Of a stretch of DNA of 64,000 bases, positions 41,701 through 49,900 are shown piece by piece. Within the stretch, counting starts at the first letter, position 1, and each line of letters begins with the position of its first letter. The DNA comes from Ixodes scapularis (lineage: Eukaryota; Arthropoda; Arachnida; Ixodida; Ixodidae). Both the position numbers and the translations under genes were made by a program. Location: NCBI RefSeq assembly GCF_016920785.2, contig NW_024609884.1:86172069-86236068 (forward strand), read 5' to 3'. A model generated the notes under the pieces. That model saw nothing but the letters and a program-made list of their open reading frames with translations, ran no database searches and was not told where the DNA came from.

Positions 41701-43559
41701 AACGGAAACATGACAAAGTATTAGCCACCCAAACTGAACCAGCGCCTCTTTTTCCTTCCGTTTGGTTTCTTGTTTTTTTCTTGGGAGGGGGTTGAATAAA
41801 TATTTCTTTCTTATTTGGCATTTTCTTTTTGCTCGTCATTCACCACTTTACCGCGCGTGCATGATCACTCGGAAGAAAGCCCAAGGCTGCCTCGAGTACG
41901 CGAATACAAGTTGTACAATTCATTGCGGCTGCCTCAACATAAGCGACGGTTTTTAACGCGTCGCCGAGTCGCGGGAAAGATATGCGCGAACGGCGCGTGC
42001 CGCGGAGCACGCGAGCTCGTCCAGAGCTGTGAGCGAGGCTCTCGGAATCTTGGTTCCCGAGGCGGCACCTAGCGCCCATTTAATCGCTCAGGAGCGCATC
42101 GCGTTCAAGCGAGCGAACAGGTGGGCCAGCTAGGGGTGTCGCGAACCGGCCGAGGTTCGAGTTCGACCAGGTTAGACTTTTTCGAACTTTTAGTAGAAAA
42201 TTCGACGAACCTTGTATTGAGGTTTGACTCGTGTGCGCATGCGCGACAGGCTGGCCAGTTGGCTTCGGATTGGATGGTGATGGCTAAGAAATAAATTAAG
42301 GGCAGCGCTGATTGGTTATTTCACTTAGTACAGTACAAAACAATAAAGTTAACTTCTTCAGTGATTAGAATTAGTTTCTTTAAATTGCAACTGTTTATAA
42401 AATAAAATAACCCTTTTCTTAAAAAAGAATTCTCCAAACCTAGACATGCTTGTATCAAGGTCTGGCCACACTGTCCACAAAGTCGAACCGTTAGATTCTG
42501 GTGAAAAGTTCGAAGGTTCGTCGGACCGGTTCGACCCAGTCGAACCCCGAAAGTTCGACCTAAAAATCTGGTTCGACAAAAGTTCGCGACACCCCTAGGG
42601 CCAGCAGATGAGAAAGGACGCGCGTGCGCACTGCGCGGGTCTCGGCACCAGGCACCGCGCCGTCAGGGAGCGCGGCGATGCAATTCGGTCGGCGCTCCCG
42701 TGTTGTCCAGACCTTTGCTCACGACAGTACGTAGAAATAAAATTGCGTAAAAAATGTAAAATGGATTGTAAAAACGGGACTGCCCAAGGTGTGGCGTAGT
42801 CTTGTGGTAACGTGGCTGCTTCACATGCTATTCGCACGACGCCGTGCGAATAGCATCACAGACAAAGGCAAGGGGGACAGACCTTTACTCCGGAGCGGCC
42901 GAGAAGAGATGCATGCAGACGCGGCCAAGGAGCGTTCCAAGTGGTCGAAGCGGGCGGCGCTTCGGAACGCAAACGCTAGTGGCGGGCCCCCTTTCGGTGT
43001 CGCACGCCCCCAATACTCGGTGACAGCTTATAGCCACAAAATTCTCAGGAAAATGGAGCACCGAGTGTGCCTCGCTGCGCTCTGTGTAACTCAAATGCCT
43101 CCTCTAAGGGAAACGAAAACGTCGAGGAAGCGCCTCGTTTGGGCCGCGGTTCCAGCCAAGCTAACGACACGAGGCGTGCAAAGGCTGCAAGTCACAGAAC
43201 AGTCTAACGCATTATCAGCTCCTCCGGTTCGCGGCTGGAAGGCCGAGGCAGGAAAGTGTCGAGTGAGGATCTGAAAACACGAGCTTTTTGTTTTCCGGCT
43301 GCGATCTCGGATCGGACAGATGTGAAACAGAAGACCGCCATAATGCGGAAAAAATAGTCGATGAAGATTCCGCGTTTTCGACGCGAAAGTTGTACGCGAA
43401 AGTTGCACAAATTCGTACTCGAATAATATCGGACGACGTGGGGTCACATATCTTTATAGGACAGCGCTTCAACAGCTCGAGTGCTCGCGCCGTATGACAG
43501 AAAACTTACCGGGCATGGCTGCTGTCTGCCCGATGATCCTTCCGTCGACCGCCGTTCAT
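14478..43559 (-). CDS. RdRP: Cellular RNA-dependent RNA polymerase, 10 coding exons, whole gene
   Basis: Eukaryotic RdRP of the QDE-1/EGO-1/RDR family. These enzymes copy single-stranded RNA into dsRNA that feeds Dicer and small-RNA silencing. Seen here: joining 43559-43510, 39542-37961, 37295-37044, 34603-34420, 30878-30621, 23295-23113, 22674-22528, 18159-18035, 17442-16102 and 14729-14478 gives 4374 nt, 1457 codons plus stop, with no internal stop and every junction in phase. Family motifs run in order: RRLFVTPSRVFFLPP and SQLRDHGAWLYAE (exon 2), ARMGQCFSST and SDGIGMIS (exon 3), QIRYAGYKG and LRPSMRKF (exon 4), SRIAVPPNTGRNMLGVLDET (exon 6), CPCLHPGDVRK (exon 7), catalytic DLDGD at residues 888-892 (exon 8), SNAHLAWAD and YPDFMEKAG (exon 9). 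The three Asp of DLDGD, which bind metal in this family, are present, so the enzyme looks active. I infer a working gene. Exon 1 and the exon 8 donor are the weakest points. Introns are rich in transposons. Confidence 0.9.
16102..17442 (-). CDS. RdRP: RdRP exon 9, C-terminal part
   Basis: Residues 928-1374, 447 codons, phase 0. The acceptor is ATACCGCAG and the donor is the consensus GTAAGT. The start carries YIKNDNVGILSNAHLAWAD and DFAKTGTT, then YPDFMEKAGS and STRILGHLYR, typical of the region after the catalytic loop. The rest is less conserved. Several open frames on the plus strand here are shadows. Confidence 0.92.
18035..18159 (-). CDS. RdRP: RdRP exon 8, catalytic DLDGD
   Basis: Residues 886-927. 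The acceptor CTTTGTGCAG is clear. The exon opens with GSDLDGDEYIVIWEKDLL; DLDGD (888-892) is the metal-binding catalytic loop of cellular RdRPs. The donor is less sure. CTG|GTGCGC (18034) and TCG|GTTGTT slightly upstream both keep phase 0 with exon 9, and they differ only in a short unconserved linker. A 13-bp minisatellite lies about 210 bp upstream of the acceptor in the intron. Confidence 0.88.
18383..18648. repeat. 13-bp minisatellite in RdRP intron 7
   Basis: About 20 tandem copies of CTCCTCCCGAGCC; the last four end in T instead of C. In the transcript sense of the RdRP gene the unit is GGCTCGGGAGGAG, purine-rich. The array lies about 220-490 bases upstream of the acceptor of the catalytic exon. 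Open frames across it on both strands are artefacts. Confidence 0.95.
21821..22026. mobile_element. MITE, GCCGGGGTCACAC family
   Basis: 206 bp. The ends GCCGGGGTCACACTGCTTAT and, inverted, GCCGGGGTCACACAGTGCTT pair. The same family recurs at 36225-36426. Confidence 0.8.
22528..22674 (-). CDS. RdRP: RdRP exon 7
   Basis: Residues 837-886. The acceptor is ACACCCAG and the donor GTGAGC. It codes for KCPCLHPGDVRKFAAVD and HVKDCIVFPAKGPRPHP, the block just before the catalytic loop. Phase 1 at both ends. Confidence 0.92.
23113..23295 (-). CDS. RdRP: RdRP exon 6
   Basis: Residues 776-837. The acceptor is TTTATCAG and the donor GTGAGT. It codes for SRIAVPPNTGRNMLGVLDET then LEYGEVFVQF, one of the strongest family signatures. 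Phase 1 at both ends matches exons 5 and 7. Confidence 0.92.
23464..23898. mobile_element. MITE, CTTAAAGGGATG family
   Basis: The left end is CTTAAAGGGATGGTGAACCG and the right end is its inverted match ending CATCCCTTTAAG. A truncated relative lies at 31166-31330 (GTGATACTGAACCGAAATTT). Confidence 0.75.
23900..27180 (+). pseudogene. Degenerate LINE in RdRP intron 5
   Basis: Broken pieces on the plus strand in LINE order. A coiled-coil ORF1-like stretch at 23900-24165 (KSIRTKLSQNDKTFDDIMKR) is followed by endonuclease traces near 24920-25080 (VVLTET, then GGGVFIA) and RT traces at 25550-26340 (QHGFLKG, GVPQDTVLGPICFFF, LFADD with a stop after it). The connection block is at 26580-26720 (LLAYPTLVRPKLEHASAVWD). 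Many stops and frame shifts are present. A TAAATAAA-rich tail at about 27158-27180 marks the 3' end. The ORF1 link is an inference. Confidence 0.75.
27286..27934. mobile_element. MITE of the CTTAAAGGGATAC family
   Basis: About 650 bp with ends TCTTAAAGGGATACTTCAAC and, inverted, CTTTAAAGGGGTACTACAAC. It shares TAGAAGATTATAGAAGATTA-type and TTACAAACGAGGCGTTAGCG-type stretches with 2524-4120, which supports one family. Confidence 0.75.
28006..28969. repeat. Long inverted repeat (about 0.96 kb) with a nested MITE
   Basis: CAGGCTCTTTAAATCGACCG at the left pairs with the right end. Both arms also share CTTCAAACAATACGGCGCCG and the block near CGTCGCGACGCCAACTGCCG. Each arm exceeds 300 bp. A 122-bp MITE sits in the right arm. 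Confidence 0.85.
28668..28789. mobile_element. 122-bp MITE with ATT target duplication
   Basis: Ends AGGTAGTTTTAGTAGACC and, inverted, AGGGAGTTTTAGTAGACC. ATT stands at 28665-28667 and 28790-28792. The uninterrupted other arm of the host palindrome shows the empty site, which proves the boundaries. Confidence 0.9.
29675..29895. repeat. Palindromic MITE with a strong central hairpin
   Basis: At its centre, 29749-29818, arms of about 28 bp (GATTGAAAAAATAGTGGGTA onward) pair around an 11-base loop. The outer arms pair as well (GCAACGTCGTCTGCTTCTTG with its diverged complement). Confidence 0.8.
30354..30600 (-). mobile_element. Ruka-like tRNA-derived SINE
   Basis: On the minus strand a B-box-like GGTTCAAATCTCG is followed by a body with CCAGGTGGTCGAAATTAATC and CACGTAAAACCCCC, a pattern frequent in tick SINEs. 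The end is CCCCCAAATTTGATTTG. Related head pieces lie near 31720-31770 and 33737-33830 (GGTTCGAATCCCGCCGAGG on the minus strand). Confidence 0.7.
30621..30878 (-). CDS. RdRP: RdRP exon 5, GC donor
   Basis: Residues 690-776. The acceptor CTGTCAG completes the split codon left by exon 4. The translation starts LVCLNRPLITILEQLGVPSR, a conserved RdRP block. The only donor that keeps the frame with exon 6 is a GC donor (G|GCAAGT at 30620-30615). The nearby GT at 30616-30615 would shift the frame. This is a rare but accepted GC-AG intron type. Confidence 0.87.
32031..32920. mobile_element. Non-autonomous hAT-like element, GTCCCGC type
   Basis: The 890-bp element begins TAGGGTGACCACCCGTCCCG and ends with the inverted form ending GGTGGTCACCCTA. 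The flanking 8-mers AACCTAAT and AGCCTAAT agree at 7 of 8 positions. Near the ends CGTCCCGC recurs many times. A segment of about 70 bp is tandemly duplicated at 32509-32645, and a long C run lies at 32836-32873. Confidence 0.8.
33737..33830 (-). repeat. tRNA-derived SINE head fragment
   Basis: The minus strand reads an A-box-like GTGGCTCCGAGGCAAAGCG and a B-box GGTTCGAATCC about 40 bases later. Only the tRNA-like head is present. Confidence 0.6.
34420..34603 (-). CDS. RdRP: RdRP exon 4
   Basis: Residues 629-690 (the last codon is split after one base). The acceptor is GAACAG and the donor GTAAGA. The translation holds QIRYAGYKGM and LRPSMRKF, conserved in the palm-proximal part of the family. 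The open frame continues past the donor without meaning. Confidence 0.93.
35290..35930 (-). pseudogene. LINE reverse transcriptase fragment in RdRP intron 3
   Basis: The minus strand codes VTSGVPQGSVLGPLLFLIYI and LFADDCVIYR at about 35730-35870. After a shift comes the LINE C-terminal part with FPRTISEWNELPSDIV (35480-35700). It is 5'-truncated and internally deleted. Confidence 0.8.
36225..36426. mobile_element. MITE, second copy of the 21821 family
   Basis: Ends GCCGGAGTTCCACTG and, inverted, GCCGAGTCACACTGG, flanked by TAAA and TTTA. It shares the central CAAGTTTCCTCCTTGAACTC stretch with the first copy. Both lie in RdRP introns. Confidence 0.8.
37044..37295 (-). CDS. RdRP: RdRP exon 3
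   Basis: Residues 545-628, exactly 84 codons, phase 0 at both ends. The acceptor is ATACAG and the donor GTAAGC. It carries WMGDFSGIPNIAKKMARMGQ followed by CFSST, and later SDGIGMISASLMEK, all hallmark RdRP blocks. Confidence 0.93.
37961..39542 (-). CDS. RdRP: RdRP exon 2, N-terminal half
   Basis: This is the largest exon, residues 17-544. The acceptor is a T-rich tract followed by AG-GT-AG. The frame is open throughout and ends WLYAE before donor GTAATT. The last 200 residues carry the well-conserved start of the RdRP domain (RRLFVTPSRVFFLPP, then RVTFRDDN, then SQLRDHGAWLYAE). The first 300 residues are poorly conserved in the family and no separate domain is recognised. The open frame runs on past the donor to about 37520, but that tail is intronic read-through. 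Confidence 0.88.
41350..41724 (+). pseudogene. Tc1-like transposase, C-terminal part
   Basis: About 120 residues match the end of a Tc1/mariner DDE domain. The second catalytic Asp sits in QLDRSPAHTARSV and the Glu in PDLNPIESVWRWMKGRL, with 34 residues between them (DD34E spacing, Tc1 type). The N-terminal DNA-binding part and the first Asp are missing. It ends at a TAG near 41724. Confidence 0.85.
42131..42597 (+). mobile_element. hAT-type MITE with exact 8-bp target duplication
   Basis: 467 bp. The terminal repeats are perfect over 16 bp (TAGGGGTGTCGCGAAC and its complement). It is flanked by GGGCCAGC at 42123-42130 and again at 42598-42605. The interior is rich in TTCGA motifs. The ends resemble those of the TTCGAA-repeat element at 44899 and 55998 (TAGGGATGCCGCGAAC), so the two families are probably related. 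Confidence 0.92.
42825..42856. repeat. Perfect 14-bp hairpin
   Basis: The arms ATGCTATTCGCACG and CGTGCGAATAGCAT are separated by four bases. The sequence just upstream (GTAGTCTTGTGGTAACGTGG) looks like the A-box half of a tRNA-derived repeat. Confidence 0.7.
43510..43559 (-). CDS. RdRP: RdRP exon 1 (start codon)
   Basis: The ATG lies at 43559-43557. The exon codes 16 residues beginning MNGGRRKDHRAD and ends after two bases of codon 17, just before a consensus donor GTAAGT at 43509-43504. The phase fits exon 2 only when the second of two close acceptors is used. No domain is recognisable in so short a stretch. An upstream non-coding exon or a different first exon cannot be excluded, so this start is a prediction from splice signals alone. 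Confidence 0.5.
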
Positions 43560-44794
43560 TGAAGACACAGGGCGACTAAGCGAGAAAGAGCCGCACATCG
43601 GGAGCTCGCATTCACCTAACGATAATCCTAAAGAGCTCATCCAATCAGACGTCATGGCCGCCTAGGAATGATTGTCGAGATAATGCTGATACTTCCACGC
43701 TTCGTTATCGTCCAAACCCAGTCACGATTAACGCTAACACAAGCACAGACACTCACGCCCATGCACACAAAAAAGCCCTGTCATGGCACGTCAGAAAGCT
43801 CGCCTGATTGGCCGCTACGTCTCCTCTTTGGGGCCTACAATATTTTTTACGTGCTTTTATGTTACTCTTTTCTTTTTCTTCTCTCTTTTCATAGAATAGT
43901 TGGGATCTGCGAATTGTGGTTCGGATCGAATCGAGAGGGCTGCGTGTTGAGGCTACGGATGACACCCTACACTATTCAATTCCAACCCCTTTTCAAATTA
44001 CTCCTATGAAATAATAAATAAAAATGCCAATCATTTCCGTTGTTTGAATTTATTTCTTTGACGAAGTCGCTTCCTTCCACGATGTAGTGTCGGTCGCTCC
44101 AACATTTTCTCCCACCAACGAAGATCATGATTACCTTCATTATCATAATGGTGGCGCTATGGCCTCCCAACAAACACCAGACAACACTTTTTATTTTCCA
44201 AAAAATGCGTCAGGGTGCGCGAATCATACAAGGAAAATAACGACTTTTAGTTCTATGTACGCTGTGTTTGCATCTTTCCTTCGCATATCAATTTGCTTGC
44301 ACAGGATGTCAGAGAACTGAGCAAACAAAGCTCCTTCCTGATTTTCTCAGAAGAATTCCGTATTTTGCTTGTGTTCAGTCTGATACATCTTTTTCTTGTT
44401 TCGTTATTATTTTAGCAAATACAAAAATAAATGCGCGTGAAAAGCATTTAGTCATAAATGATAAATAATAATATATATTTCTGGAATTTTATTTTTAGAA
44501 AAAAAAATATAATTTAAACATCACGGTAAAACAGAAGCAGTTGAAATCACGTTTCAAATTCTGCTTATTGAAACCGTTTTGATTTCTATTATTTGCATGC
44601 TTTGCACTGCCCCGCACACAAATTCGAAGATAAAGTATAACCGCAAGTTCACAAGCACGACGAGGTTGGGGTGCTGGGCAGTTTCGAATGCACGCTGATG
44701 CGTCGGTTTCGACCACTGCGATGAACCGACAGCCCAGAATCACTAGAAAACTCCTGCGTCGTGCGTTTCATGCACCACGTGGAATCCAATCCAA
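43560..44794. other. 5' flank of RdRP, no recognised gene
   Basis: The region just upstream of the predicted start is moderately GC-rich and should hold the promoter. No clear TATA box is seen within 100 bases. Further out it is AT-rich with no familiar coding sequence. Confidence 0.4.
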
Positions 44795-44898
44795 TTAAAG
44801 GGACCATGAAATGAATTTTCGCTCGGGTTAAATTGGGATTTCACTAATCGTACATCCTTTAGTGCGCCAAAACAAAACTAGTGAACGAGCGTAGAAAG

Positions 44899-45412
44899 TA
44901 GGGATGCCGCGAACCACCCGAGGTTCGATTTCGAAATGTTTCGATATTTTCGACCGAACTGATGTTCGAATTAAAAAAGTTTCGATATTTTCGACCGTAC
45001 GGAGATTCGAATTCGAAAAATTCGCAACTTTCAAAAATCGTGGAGTTTCGATTTCGAAAAGTTCGAAGCTTTCACGGTTTCTAAAAGTTCGGGTTCGATT
45101 ATTTCGAATATGTTTTTACTTGAGATTTGAGAAATTTGAAGATTTCGACCTTTCCCTAACTTGAAATTCGAGAGAATCGAATGTTTCGAATTTCTTTGGA
45201 TCTGAAATTCGAAAAATCGAACGTTTCGAATTTTTATAGCCATAAAGTTCGATCAATTCGAAGATTTCGAATTTCTTTCTACATAAAGTTCGAAAAGTTC
45301 GAAGGTTTCGATTTTCTTTTAGCGCTAAATTCGAAAAAAGAACGAAAAAACAACTTAGGTTTCGAATTTCTTTCAAGTCCAAGTGAACAAAGTTCGAAGT
45401 CCAGTTTTCATG
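44899..45412 (+). repeat. Left end of TTCGAA-repeat element
   Basis: It starts TAGGGATGCCGCGAAC and then has about ten diverged units of 40-45 bp, each built on TTCGAA, TTTCGA or AAGTTCGA. The right-hand partner lies at 55590-55998 in inverse orientation. Such subterminal arrays are typical of hAT ends, where they bind transposase. Confidence 0.7.
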
Positions 45413-45440
45413 TTCCGCCACAGTTTCAGTTTCAAATAAA

Positions 45441-45622
45441 GGCCCGTTCACACTCTTGCGACCTGGTAAGACCGAGAGAGACCAGACCGGTTTTTAACCC
45501 TCTTGCGATCTCTTAGGACCAGCTCCGCTGCAGCGCACCCAATCCTATAAGAAGTCGCCAAAGGCTTAAAAAACGGTCCGGTCTCTCTCGGTCTTACTCG
45601 GTCCCAAGAGTGTGAACGGCGC
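45441..45622 (+). mobile_element. PIF/Harbinger-like MITE
   Basis: The 182-bp element has terminal repeats GGCCCGTTCACACTCTTG at the left and GCGCCGTTCACACTCTTG as reverse complement of the right. It is flanked by TAAA on both sides, consistent with a TAA-type duplication. No coding capacity. Confidence 0.7.
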
Positions 45623-45893
45623 TAAACGTTTTCACGCCTCACTGGTTTTCACGAAATCAGGTTTAGAAATGTTCGGGTGTGATATTTAGACTGTGCGAAG
45701 TTGGTCAGGCAATTAAATGGGACGACGAGTGTCCTGGATGTGCTGGATTATTTGCCAGTGCAGAGTGGCATGTGCAGATCAGTAATTGTGACCGCCAGCC
45801 CGGGGGGGGGGGGGGGGGGGTAACGTGCATCACGCAGTAGTGATCACACGAACGCACTGTTTAACAATACTCATCCAGTTCGAAACGGCCAGG

Positions 45894-45993
45894 NNNNNNN
45901 NNNNNNNNNNNNNNNNNNNNNNNNNNNNNNNNNNNNNNNNNNNNNNNNNNNNNNNNNNNNNNNNNNNNNNNNNNNNNNNNNNNNNNNNNNNNN
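45894..45993. other. Assembly gap, 100 N
   Basis: Exactly 100 N, the usual placeholder for a gap of unknown size. A run of G at about 45801-45820 lies just before it and probably caused the break. Confidence 0.98.
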
Positions 45994-46925
45994 TCCGCTC
46001 AGGACAGCCGTCTCCAAACCTCAACATCAGTGTGTTTGAGACCGTTGTCCTGTCCCCTTTTCTATTTCTTCTTACACTATTTCTTTCGAATTTTATTCCC
46101 AGTCTCGGGATTTTGCATCATGATCAACATACACCAGCTCGCCTGCAAGGGATTTTGCATTTCAAATCAAATCAAATCAAATTTATTCGTTGTCACATTT
46201 TACATGACAACAGGGACTGGGGCAAAAAGCTGCTAAAGAGCAGCTTGACAAGGGTCCCAGCCCCCGTACAGTTTGCGACAGCTTCAAACAATTTAACGAC
46301 TAAAATTTAGTTTACAACTACACAGTGTTACAGAGACTAGTACACACCAGAGCTGGGCAGTATCGAAGATACATGTATCTTCGATACTATCTTTCGATAC
46401 AGTTGAGTATCTTGTATCTGGTATCGCTTGCCAGAAAAACATGTATCGAAGTATCGGTATCGAAGATACTTTTGAAAGTATCGTGTATTGTAAAAATACC
46501 CGATACTTGCAAAAGTGCGCTTCTAAATCGGAGCTGCGTTTTCTTTCACTCTTGTTCAGGGGAAGCTAGAGCATAGAAGGCCTCCGAAAAGACAACATCA
46601 AGTAAACAAATCTTGTGTCCGCGGCTAAAACAACAAACAAAGAAACACGATCGAAAGAAAGTCGAGCGGTTTCGCAATCTCTGCACGGGCATTGTCCCTT
46701 TTTTTGTCTGTCTATAGCAAACCCCGGGTTGCACGGCCGCCCAGAGCACTACAGGAGCCAGACAGGAGGGGCCGTTTGCAAAACGCTAGGCGGCCAGGCT
46801 GAGCTCTGTCCCTGGTTTTCTTTTCCGCGGAACTTCACTTGATATTTCCGACTGTATGGTGCGCACTTCGCAGTCCCAGTCTTAGAGTTGAAAGTTATTT
46901 GTTCCGCCGCGTCGATGGGCTAGCA

Positions 46926-49900
46926 ATGGCAGACAACGACAATACTCCTCGCTGTGCCATCTTGGACGGGAAGTATTTTACCGTGATTTCATCTAGGGAC
47001 GACAGAGTAAAGGCTGCCTGTTCGTTTTGTAAAGCGACCATCTGTGGCGCCTACTCGTCAACCTCGAATTTCAAGCTTCACCTAAAGGTAGGTGCAGAAT
47101 CAACGTAAATTAAATTTTTTGTTTGCTCGTAACATGCCAAGAAATGCATTGAGTCGAACAGAGTGTATCTATATGTATCTAATTTTTCAGTGCTGTCTTA
47201 TGTATCAAAACGGTGCATTTGCATAGCTTACGGAAGTACGCTTTGTGTGATATTACTTGTGTGGCGGCTATATAATTAATCGATACTTATTTTGTTTCAG
47301 CGCGTGCATCCACAAGAGCTAAGAAGGTTCGATGAGTACAAAGAAGGGTGGAGAAAACAAGCAGTCAAGAGAAAGGCCGACGCCCCTGCTGACAAAATGC
47401 GCCAAACGAAACTGTTTTGCTCTCCCGGGAGTCAACTGACTCAGCCTAAAGTAGACAATCTGATCGTCAAGTTCGTTGTGGATTGGTTGCATTCATTATC
47501 GATAATCGAAGAGCCAGGCTTCATACAGCTTGTAACAGGTGAGCTTTCAATTCTATGCGAAATCAGACTGCATTATAATTGTACATTGTCTCTTTTTCTA
47601 TTTTAGGCTTGCGCCCAGGAACTAGTGTGATGTCGCGACGCTCCCTAGGTCGGCGAATTGATGAGGAATGGGAAAAGTTTCTGGATGACGCGCGAGAGAA
47701 GTTGTCTGGTCAAAGCTATGCTGCAACCACAGCTGACATCTGGTCCACTCACCATCGTAGCTTCATGGGTGTCACGGTTCATTGGGTAAGCGCTTTGTGT
47801 TTTGAATAAAACAAAATGTGTCCCTTTCCTTCACTACCGTGGCAAAGGCAGTGGTAACACAGAATGTGTACGCATTATTTTTGGGAGCTTCCATCAGCTT
47901 GCTGAAAACAGCGTCTCCGGAAGAAAGCCCTGCCAAAAGTAGCGCTCGAGCGGGGGTGGAACGCGTAGGTCACGTAGATTTTATGCTTCGCCCACGTATA
48001 AGGTGAATCGAAGCATATGGTTTCCTCATAGAGCGGTAGTACAGTGGTTAAGACATCGGATTCACAGTGCGAGGGTCAGAGATTCGTAAAAAAGTCGCTA
48101 GTAGTTCAGTGTTTAAGACATCGGATTCATAATCTGAGGGACGCTGGTTCGTATCGGAGCGCTGCCGGTGTCTTTTATATTTCAATTTTCGTGTTCCGCA
48201 CCTTCGTTACCTAGAAGGCGTCGCTGGAAGTGCCTGAGGCCATTCCTATAACATATTCTGTATTAAAAAGTAGAAGTTGTGGAAAATCATGATTAAGTAA
48301 CTAATGAATGATAATATTTGTATATTTATTTAGATCGATGCTGACACCCTTTCTCGGAGGTCGCTCGCACTGGCCTGCAGGAGGTTTCCTGGAAGCCACA
48401 CGTACGACAGGATAGTAGAAATGCTGGAAGACATTAGGCAGTCCTTCGACATCTCGCGGGAGAAGGTCGTAGCCACGGTCACAGACAACGCCAGCAACTG
48501 CGCCAAAACCTTCAGGGAGTTCGGCTTTTGTTCTGAGATTACTGACCAGGGTAAGGGTAATGCTGTACTTATTATCAAACATTTTTTTCAGATTTTTAAG
48601 GACTGATTTACGTCTGTCTCAATAACCTAAACCCAAGTGGGTAACGTGCGATTACAAATGCAAGAAGTGTGAAAAATATCCGTCATGTTATGCACCGATT
48701 CTAATTTTCCTCTTGTCTGTTGCAGCTGACTTGGTTAATTTTTGTGACACATATAATTCTTCTTTTGATACGCAATACAAATAATTGAAGATGAAGCCAC
48801 GGGAGCTAATGCAAGCGAGAGTGTTTTTGATTATTGCACAACTGTTTTTCTTTTAGTTTCTATGAATATGTGTTATTCACCGTAAAAAGTTTCCAAACAT
48901 GTAATCTTGAGTGCTGTTTTAAGTATTTCGGCTAAATGTGTTCCTTTTTTAACTGGCAGATGATGTCGCCGCCGTCTTGTCCTTTGAAATTATGGTCGAA
49001 CCCGACAACCTGGACGATGCTGAAATCAACTTGCCTCGTCATCTTCGATGCGCATGTCACACGCTGAGTCTTGTGGCAACTTCAGATGCGAAGGCAGCCT
49101 TGTCGACACCGTCCTTTGAACGTGCTAACACATCGGTCATGTCAAAGCGTTCGGCTCTATGGAACTGCGTTCGAAACCCAAGTCGTCTGAAGTTGTGGAC
49201 ATCCTAGGGCATTCTCTGAAAACGCCATGCGTAACACGCAGGAATTCATTGTATGGCAGCATGAAAGACCTCCTTCGCTCGAAGGATAAACTGCGAGATG
49301 TCTGCGATGGACTAAATCTGAAGAGATTCCAAGAAAGAGACTTAGCATTTATTGCCGAGTACTGTGAGATCCTGCAGCCCATTGCCTCCGCTCTGACGCG
49401 ACTCCAAGCGCAGTCCGATTGCTTCTTCGGAGAGCTGCTGCCAACGCTTTTTACCGTAAAATCAAAGCTTCAGGAGAAGGCTAGTATGGACTTCGTCTAC
49501 TGCAGACCACTTTTGGATGCGGTTACATCTGGGTTCATTCGCAGATTTGACGAGCTTCTGCAAATGAAACCAAGTGCAAATGAAGCGACTGTTGCTGCTG
49601 TTCTTCACCCTTACTTTAAGTTGCGGTGGTTGTCACGAGAACCTCAAGATGTCCGCGAGCATGGCCAGCAACTCACAGAAAAAGCTGTAATTGACTTTGT
49701 AAATGCAACCAAGCATACCACGCGTCCTTTGGCGTGCGCGCCATCAACCTCTGCAGCCTCTGACGTATCGGCTGATGCATTCTTTTCTTTTGAAGCCCAC
49801 TGCGGCACGAGCCCCAGTTGTCAGGAAGATCAAGTCAAACTTGAGTTCCTGAGCTACCTGCAAGATCCTCGAGTTGAATTCGATATGCTCCGCTCATACC

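Larger units (their letters stand above)
40310..42735 (+). mobile_element. Tc1-like transposon remnant with long inverted arms
   Basis: Segments 40312-40600 and 41168-41285 are near-complementary, in reverse order, to 42606-42735 plus 41990-42130 and to 41945-42040. The arms flank a Tc1-like transposase end. The left arm has extra sequence at about 40600-41165, and the right arm is split by the MITE at 42131-42597. The outer limits are approximate and no target duplication was identified. Confidence 0.6.
39543..43509 (-). other. RdRP intron 1 (about 4.0 kb)
   Basis: Bounded by donor GTAAGT and acceptor GGTAG. It holds a Tc1-like transposase remnant with long inverted arms, a hAT-type MITE at 42131-42597, a short perfect hairpin at 42825-42856 and AT-rich sequence with repeated TAATTAC/GTAATTA motifs near 39840-40030 that may be an end of another hAT element. 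No host exon was recognised in it. Confidence 0.5.

Noticed and set aside
43091..43447. Minus-strand frame of 118 codons near the RdRP start as an alternative first exon
   Set aside because: It is not joined by a donor in phase with exon 2 and has no known motif. It lies within predicted intron 1.
45825..46310. 161-codon frame across the N gap
   Set aside because: It is an open frame only because N codons cannot be stops.
48085..48155. Functional tRNA-Met (CAT)
   Set aside because: The B box and acceptor stem are imperfect and it occurs as a degenerate tandem pair inside a transposon intron.
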